A stretch of DNA of 11,186 nt from Alphaproteobacteria bacterium (GTDB lineage Bacteria; Pseudomonadota; Alphaproteobacteria; UBA9219): contig JAQUPC010000069.1 of assembly GCA_028716765.1 (NCBI GenBank), positions 1 to 11,186 of the forward strand, written 5' to 3'. Positions within the stretch are counted from its first letter, which is position 1. Every line of letters begins with the position of its first letter. A program made the translations under genes and the position numbers. This document shows, piece after piece, positions 6,948 to 11,186 of the stretch. Below the pieces are notes generated by a model. That model was not told the origin of the DNA. It searched no databases and was given only the letters and a program-made list of their open reading frames with translations.

Positions 6948-7694
6948 ATGTTGAAGACCGCCAAAAACATATTGATCGCCCTAATCCCCGCCGTGTTGGC
7001 GCTGGCATTGTGGGAATGGATCGTTTACGGCGATCAGCGTTTGCAATTCCTGTTCGCCGCGCCAAGCCTGATCGCCAAAACAGGATTTGAGGAATTAGGC
7101 CATCTGGCCATATGGCATCACACGTTCATCACGTTTTCCGAAGCCGCACTCGGACTCCTGTTCGGAACGATTCTCGGCACGCTGTGCGGCTTGCTTCTGT
7201 GGGGCAACGGCAAGATCGATTTCATCACCCGCCCCTATCTCGTGTTTATCGGCTCGATCCCCATTTTCGCGCTCGCCCCGATTACCATTATGTGGTTCGG
7301 CATCGGCCTTGCCTCGAAAGCGATCATGGCCGGGTTTTCCGTTTTCTTCGTTTCCCTTCTGCAGGCCTATGACGGCGCGCGCGCCGTAGCGAAGGAGCAT
7401 ATCGGCTTCGCGAAAAGCCTCGGCACATCGAACTGGCGCATCATCCGCAAGATCATCGTGCCCGGCGCTATCGACTGGGTGCTAGCCGGCTACCGCATCG
7501 ACGTCGGCTTCGCTCTCATGGGCGCGTTCATCGGCGAGTTCGTAAGTTCCGAAGCCGGGCTTGGCCACTATATTTTGAAAGCCAGCTCGCTCTACGACAT
7601 GCCGCGCGTTCTCTTCGGCCTGTTCATGCTCTCGATGCTCGGCCTCGGCATGACCGCTCTGGCGTGGGGGATACAGAAGAAACGGGAGCATTAA
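6948..7694 (+). CDS. ABC-importer permease, SsuC/TauC/ThiX-like
   Basis: 248 residues with about six membrane segments (about 8-26, 64-88, 95-120, 125-143, 183-200, 222-242). The conserved cytoplasmic loop that docks on the ATPase is at about 149-174, with AKSLGTSNWRIIRKIIVPGA corresponding to the EAA motif. Length and layout are usual for the sulfonate/nitrate/taurine permease family (BPD_transp_1), which acts as a homodimer in the inner membrane. GAGGGG at 6933-6938 lies nine bases before the ATG. The gap from the ATPase stop (136 bases) is mostly the repeat element. The 3' end overlaps the convergent membrane-protein gene by four bases (7691-7694). It completes the importer with the genes at 4875 and 6050. 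Confidence 0.9.
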   Translation: MLKTAKNILIALIPAVLALALWEWIVYGDQRLQFLFAAPSLIAKTGFEELGHLAIWHHTFITFSEAALGLLFGTILGTLCGLLLWGNGKIDFITRPYLVFIGSIPIFALAPITIMWFGIGLASKAIMAGFSVFFVSLLQAYDGARAVAKEHIGFAKSLGTSNWRIIRKIIVPGAIDWVLAGYRIDVGFALMGAFIGEFVSSEAGLGHYILKASSLYDMPRVLFGLFMLSMLGLGMTALAWGIQKKREH

Positions 7695-8179
7695 AACTCA
7701 GGCGGCCTACTCTTGTATACCTGAACGATCCCCTTAATGAGATAGACGAAAGAAATCGAACCTAAGACAACAGACATGATTACAAAAGCCGGGATTACAA
7801 TAAAACCGATCACATTTCCCTCAGATTGCGACGTGAACAGGGGAAAACTAATCAACAACATAGGAATAAAAGGTTTTTGAGCCTTTAGAAGAACGTCAAC
7901 TGCGCTTTTAAGATTAAAGTTTACGAGTAGATACACCAATGACAATTGCAAAAACATTATGCATGCCCCAACAATCAAAAGGATAGGAAGATACATTAAT
8001 TTAAAATGTGATATGTTTCCACCATCATTAACGAAAGCGGCTTTTCCAAGAGGTGTTCCAATTAGGAAGAAGAACATCCCTGCAATAGAAATCGGGTTGA
8101 TAAACGAAGACATGGCAAGCCAAATCGCTTGTTCTGTCGTGTCCATTGGAAATTTTTCAGGAACATCTGCGGGCTTCAT
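7691..8179 (-). CDS. Four-helix integral membrane protein of unknown function
   Basis: 162 residues, not recognised as a known family. Likely membrane spans are at about 24-44, 62-87, 103-117 and 122-150, with a short charged tail (YKSRPPEF). No catalytic motif is visible. AGGG lies four bases before the ATG at 8179; an internal ATG (MDTTEQ, residue 12) is an alternative. The gene begins six bases after the tpiA stop, so it is almost certainly read from the tpiA transcript. Its GC content is about 40% by eye, well below tpiA and the permease. In many alphaproteobacteria secG follows tpiA, but this protein is longer than SecG and has about four spans, so it is not SecG. It looks like an inserted or replacing gene. 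Confidence is high that it is a real membrane protein, low on any role. Confidence 0.68.
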   Translation of the reverse strand: MKPADVPEKFPMDTTEQAIWLAMSSFINPISIAGMFFFLIGTPLGKAAFVNDGGNISHFKLMYLPILLIVGACIMFLQLSLVYLLVNFNLKSAVDVLLKAQKPFIPMLLISFPLFTSQSEGNVIGFIVIPAFVIMSVVLGSISFVYLIKGIVQVYKSRPPEF

Positions 8180-8185
8180 AAATCC

Positions 8186-8932
8186 CTACCTGCACTTCTC
8201 GCAGATGGCCCAGAAGCCGTCGCTGTTGAGGCTGGCGCCGCCAACAAGCGCGCCGTCGACCTCCGGCTCTTCCAGAATGGCTCCCGCGTTGTTCGGGGCC
8301 ACCGAGCCGCCGTAAAGCACGGGCACAACCTCGCCGACCGTGCCCAAAGTCCGCCGGATAAGGCGGTGAATCTGACGAATATCATCGATTTCCGGCACCG
8401 CGCCCGTTCCTATGGCCCATATGGGCTCGTAGGCCACGATCAACTGCGACGACTGCCCTTTTTCTGGCAACGAAGCGGCAAGTTGCTGGACAATAGCCGT
8501 TTCGGCGCCGCCGCTAGCACGTTGCTCCTGCGTTTCACCGATGCAAAGTATGGCGGTCAGTCCGGCCAGTTGCGCCGCCGCCACTTTTTTGGCGACCAGC
8601 TCGTTCGACTCGCCGTGGGCCGTACGGCGCTCGGAATGCCCGAGAATCACGTAACGGCAGCCAAGGTCGGCGAGCATGCCGGCGCTGACGTCCCCGGTAT
8701 AGGCGCCGTGGTTCGCCGTATGGCAGTCCTGCGCCCCCAGCATGACTGGCGAGCCCATAACCGTCTCGGAAATCGGCCATAACAGGGTCGCGGGAGGGCA
8801 AACCACCACATCGAACGTCAGGGGCCGTTCCGCCGTGGCTTTATCCGCGATATCCTTGGCCAGATTCAGCCCCGAGGTCAGGCGGCCGTTCATTTTCCAG
8901 TTGCCAACAATTATTTTGCGGCGTTTTGCCAT
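8186..8932 (-). CDS. tpiA: Triosephosphate isomerase
   Basis: 248 residues, the family's usual length. It interconverts dihydroxyacetone phosphate and glyceraldehyde 3-phosphate in glycolysis and gluconeogenesis, in the cytoplasm. Visible active-site elements are GNWKMNG with Asn 11 and Lys 13, His 99 in ILGHSERR, the base Glu 169 in AYEPIWAIGTG (which also starts the flexible loop), and the phosphate-binding YGGSVAPNN near the C-terminus. The reading frame extends upstream to 9016, but ATG 8932 is chosen because it matches the family N-terminus (MAKRRKIIVGNWKMNG) and has AGGA nine bases upstream. It is divergent from the chaperone gene at 9034 and followed after six bases by the AT-rich membrane-protein gene. 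Confidence 0.96.
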   Translation of the reverse strand: MAKRRKIIVGNWKMNGRLTSGLNLAKDIADKATAERPLTFDVVVCPPATLLWPISETVMGSPVMLGAQDCHTANHGAYTGDVSAGMLADLGCRYVILGHSERRTAHGESNELVAKKVAAAQLAGLTAILCIGETQEQRASGGAETAIVQQLAASLPEKGQSSQLIVAYEPIWAIGTGAVPEIDDIRQIHRLIRRTLGTVGEVVPVLYGGSVAPNNAGAILEEPEVDGALVGGASLNSDGFWAICEKCR

Positions 8933-8956
8933 TGCCAGATGTCCTGATGTTTGAAG

Positions 8957-8985
8957 TTGCCGGGGCGGGACAACCCTTTTATCAT
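8957..8985 (+). promoter_or_regulatory. Candidate promoter for the chaperone-trpE transcript
   Basis: TTGCCG (8957-8962) and TATCAT (8980-8985) are spaced by 17 bases. The -10 matches 5 of 6 consensus bases and the -35 matches 3 of 6. It lies in the 101-base gap between divergent tpiA and the chaperone gene and would give a leader of about 40 bases. No comparably good tpiA promoter was seen on the minus strand. Confidence 0.33.
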
Positions 8986-9033
8986 GCGGATTCCATTTCG
9001 AAAACTGAAAACGCAAAGCGAAGGAATAGTTTC

Positions 9034-10917
9034 ATGCTTCAGGTTATACGCCAGCTTGCCAAGTCCTGGGTGTTCAAGGCTCTTATGGTGCTTTTGATCA
9101 TTAGTTTCGGCATCTGGGGAATCGGCGACATGTTCCGGGGCAACCCGCTCCAGCGCACGGTCGCCAAGGTCGGGGACATTGCCATTACCGTTCAGGCACT
9201 TGAGCGCGAGTTTGAAGCCGCCCTGCCCGAAGCCCGGCAGGTTTTCGGCCCGGACCTGACGGCGCCGAAGGCCCGCGAGATCGGCGTGCTCGACCGCACG
9301 CTTAAAGTCATGATGGAGCACGCCGCGTTCGATCAGGAAATCAAGCGGCTCGGCATCAACGTCAGCGACAAGCCCGTTCTGGATAAAATTGCCGCCGAAC
9401 CCAGCCTGCGCGACAAGAACGGAAACTTTCAAGCCGACCTTTGGCGCCAGGCTCTTGCAAAAGGCGGATTTTCCGAGCGCTCGTTCCTTGACAACGAACG
9501 CAGAAACGCCGAGCGGCGCGTACTTCTTTTGACGCTCGCGAACGACGTCAAGACGCCCAAAGTCATACTGGACAACCTATACCGGGCGCGCGGAGCCAGG
9601 CGCATCCTCGAGGTTTTGGCTGTTCACAACGACAGCATGAAGGACATAGCCCAGCCGGACGAAAAGACGCTGCAAGAGTTCCATCAACAGCATGGCGGCG
9701 CGTTCTCCGCCCCGGAATATCGCGCCATTACCGTAGCCAAGCTGTCCACGGACGATGTCACAAAGGATATTTCAATAAGCGAGGACGACATCAGGAAAGC
9801 TTACGACGCCCATCCGGAGGACGTGACCCTCCCCGAACAGCGTGATTTCGTTCAGGTGATCCTGCAAGACGAAGCCAAGGCCAAAGCCTTTGCCGACGCC
9901 GCAAAAGCAAGCGGCGACCTGAGGGCAGCGGCGAAGACCCAGAGCCTGAACCCCGTCGATCTCGACCGCGTGGACGAAAAGAGCGTCTTGCCGGAACTTT
10001 ACACTACGCTTTTCGCGATGCAGGAAAAGCAGGTCTCCGAGCCCACGAAGACCGGTTTCGGCTGGCACGTGGTTCAACTGAAAAAGATATATGCCGGGGG
10101 AAAGCAGACGTTCGACGAAGCGAAGGACAAGCTTCGCGAAGCGATGCAGCGCGAACAATCGGGCGACATCGTCGCGCGGATGGTCAATCAGCTCGACGAC
10201 TCGCTGGCTGCCGGTCACCCGCTGGAAGACACCGCCGATATTCTCAAGCTCCGGCTGGTGAAAATTCCCGCCGTCGATTCAACCGGCAAAACGCCTGAAG
10301 ACAAAGAGCCTGAGGAACTGCCTGCGAGGGAAGAAGTTTTAAAGCAGGCGTTCGGGCAAGCGGCCGGCGAGACGAGCCAGGTTCTTGACGACAAAAAGGG
10401 AAATTATTTCGTGGTCCGCACGGACGACATCACGCCGGCCCACGTTGTGCCCTATGAGGAGGTCAAGGAAGCCGTCCTGAAAGCCTGGAATGAGGAGCAA
10501 CAAGCCAAACAGGCCGTGGCCAAGGCCGAGGATATTGCCAGGGAACTGCGCGACGGGGCGAAGATCGTGTCCTATGCCAGCCAGCCGGGCATCGAGGTTC
10601 GTTTTTCGAAACCGATTTCGATCCTTGGCGAATCCGACGACGATTTGCCTGCCAACGCCTATCCCAAAATTCTGGTTATGAAAAAAGGCGATGTCGTCAC
10701 GGCGCAAGGAACGGACCGGCAATTCGTGCTGCGGCTTGCGGATATTGCCTCCGTCGATCCGGCCAAGCCCGATTCAGGGATGGAGAAGATCGCCGCCGAC
10801 CTTCATGACAGGGTTCCCTACGAACTTGTCGAGGAATACTCCAAATTCCTTCGGCAGCGTTTCCCCTTCAAGATCGACGAACAATTGCTGGATTCGCTGA
10901 AGAAAAAGGGAAGCTAA
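9034..10917 (+). CDS. ppiD: PpiD/SurA-like membrane-anchored peptidyl-prolyl isomerase family chaperone
   Basis: 627 residues. A short cytoplasmic N-terminus precedes one membrane span at about 14-30 (FKALMVLLIISFGIWGI), leaving a large periplasmic part, as in PpiD. Residues about 35-230 are a SurA_N-type chaperone region with VAKVGDIAITVQALEREF. A parvulin-like segment spans about 265-350 and ends with VSEPTKTGFGWHVVQL, the classic C-terminal parvulin signature. The usual early parvulin HILV strand reads FVQVIL here, and the central GGDLG-type motif is missing, so isomerase activity is doubtful and the chaperone role more likely. ATG 9034 is chosen because AAGGAA lies seven bases upstream and the membrane segment then falls at the N-terminus, although the frame is open further upstream. 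trpE follows after three bases. Confidence 0.88.
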   Translation: MLQVIRQLAKSWVFKALMVLLIISFGIWGIGDMFRGNPLQRTVAKVGDIAITVQALEREFEAALPEARQVFGPDLTAPKAREIGVLDRTLKVMMEHAAFDQEIKRLGINVSDKPVLDKIAAEPSLRDKNGNFQADLWRQALAKGGFSERSFLDNERRNAERRVLLLTLANDVKTPKVILDNLYRARGARRILEVLAVHNDSMKDIAQPDEKTLQEFHQQHGGAFSAPEYRAITVAKLSTDDVTKDISISEDDIRKAYDAHPEDVTLPEQRDFVQVILQDEAKAKAFADAAKASGDLRAAAKTQSLNPVDLDRVDEKSVLPELYTTLFAMQEKQVSEPTKTGFGWHVVQLKKIYAGGKQTFDEAKDKLREAMQREQSGDIVARMVNQLDDSLAAGHPLEDTADILKLRLVKIPAVDSTGKTPEDKEPEELPAREEVLKQAFGQAAGETSQVLDDKKGNYFVVRTDDITPAHVVPYEEVKEAVLKAWNEEQQAKQAVAKAEDIARELRDGAKIVSYASQPGIEVRFSKPISILGESDDDLPANAYPKILVMKKGDVVTAQGTDRQFVLRLADIASVDPAKPDSGMEKIAADLHDRVPYELVEEYSKFLRQRFPFKIDEQLLDSLKKKGS

Positions 10918-10920
10918 GGG

Positions 10921-11186
10921 ATGAACGTTTCCCCGTCTTTCGACGACTTCGCCCATAGATGGCGGACCGGCAAGCATCAAGTCGTCTGGACAAGGCTTGT
11001 GAGCGATCTTGAGACGCCGGTTTCGGCCATGCTCAAGCTCGGCCAGAACAAACCTTTTTCCTTCCTTCTCGAATCCATCGAGGGGGGCGCCATAAGAGGC
11101 CGCTATTCGATCATCGGGCGCGAACCGGACGTCATATGGCGCTGCAGGGACGGCAAGGCCGAAATCAACCGCGACGCCTTGCACAA
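10921..11186 (+). CDS. trpE: Anthranilate synthase component I, 5' part
   Basis: The first 88 codons are present and the gene runs off the window. The frame reads FSFLLESIEGGAIRGRYSIIGREPDVIWRC, the N-terminal signature of TrpE, which makes anthranilate from chorismate in tryptophan synthesis. LLES (about 49-52) corresponds to the element that binds tryptophan for feedback inhibition, and it looks intact. The ATG follows the chaperone stop by three bases with AAGGGA just before that stop codon, so the two genes are probably co-transcribed and translationally close. No attenuator-type leader peptide fits in this junction. The chorismate-binding catalytic domain lies beyond the window. Confidence 0.93.
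   Translation, partial: MNVSPSFDDFAHRWRTGKHQVVWTRLVSDLETPVSAMLKLGQNKPFSFLLESIEGGAIRGRYSIIGREPDVIWRCRDGKAEINRDALH

Noticed and set aside
8129..8782. 217-codon plus-strand frame opposite tpiA
   Set aside because: tpiA on the other strand has every active-site residue; this frame shows no recognisable feature.
1..11186. CRISPR array, tRNA, rRNA, integrase or transposase
   Set aside because: No regularly spaced direct repeats, no cloverleaf or rRNA-like stretch, and no recombinase motifs were seen.

Overview
The window looks like an alphaproteobacterial chromosome. The evidence is a tpiA gene divergent from a PpiD/SurA-type chaperone gene that runs straight into trpE, which I recall as a common alphaproteobacterial arrangement. 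GC-rich core genes and several short palindromic intergenic repeats of the 'CGTCATTGCGAGC...' and 'CGTCATTCCCG...' kinds fit this. I cannot name a genus. Two genes (about 1.83-3.07 kb and 7.69-8.18 kb) are clearly AT-richer than the rest, roughly 40% GC by eye, and look like acquired DNA.

Layout. (1) Bases 1-1617 hold the 3' part of a subtilisin-like (S8) autotransporter: the catalytic-serine end of the protease, a Ser/Ala/Thr linker and a C-terminal beta-barrel. (2) 1618-1831 is intergenic with one dispersed-repeat half-site. (3) 1832-3067 (minus) is an AT-rich P-loop ATPase of the AAA/STAND type. (4) 3068-3477 has no gene: a GC hairpin, an AT-rich block and a strongly C-rich block. (5) 3478-7694 is an ABC-importer locus of the nitrate/sulfonate/thiamine-precursor (NMT1/SsuA-like) kind. 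It has a leaderless substrate-binding-protein paralogue on the minus strand. Divergent from it are a small Xre-type regulator, a secreted substrate-binding protein, the ATPase and the permease. (6) 7691-8932 (minus) is tpiA followed closely by an AT-rich four-helix membrane protein of unknown function. (7) 9034-11186 (plus) is a PpiD-like membrane-anchored chaperone followed by the start of trpE.

How they may work together. The ABC locus is the most interesting part. The transporter has a normal exported binding protein. A second full-length homologue sits back to back with it and cannot have a signal peptide, because an in-frame stop lies just upstream of its first ATG. A small Xre regulator and a strong palindrome lie between them. 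One reading is that the leaderless paralogue is a cytoplasmic ligand sensor or handling protein for the imported compound; this is inference. Both gene junctions inside the importer operon are filled by different dispersed palindromic repeats. The tpiA end and the chaperone-trpE end are housekeeping genes.
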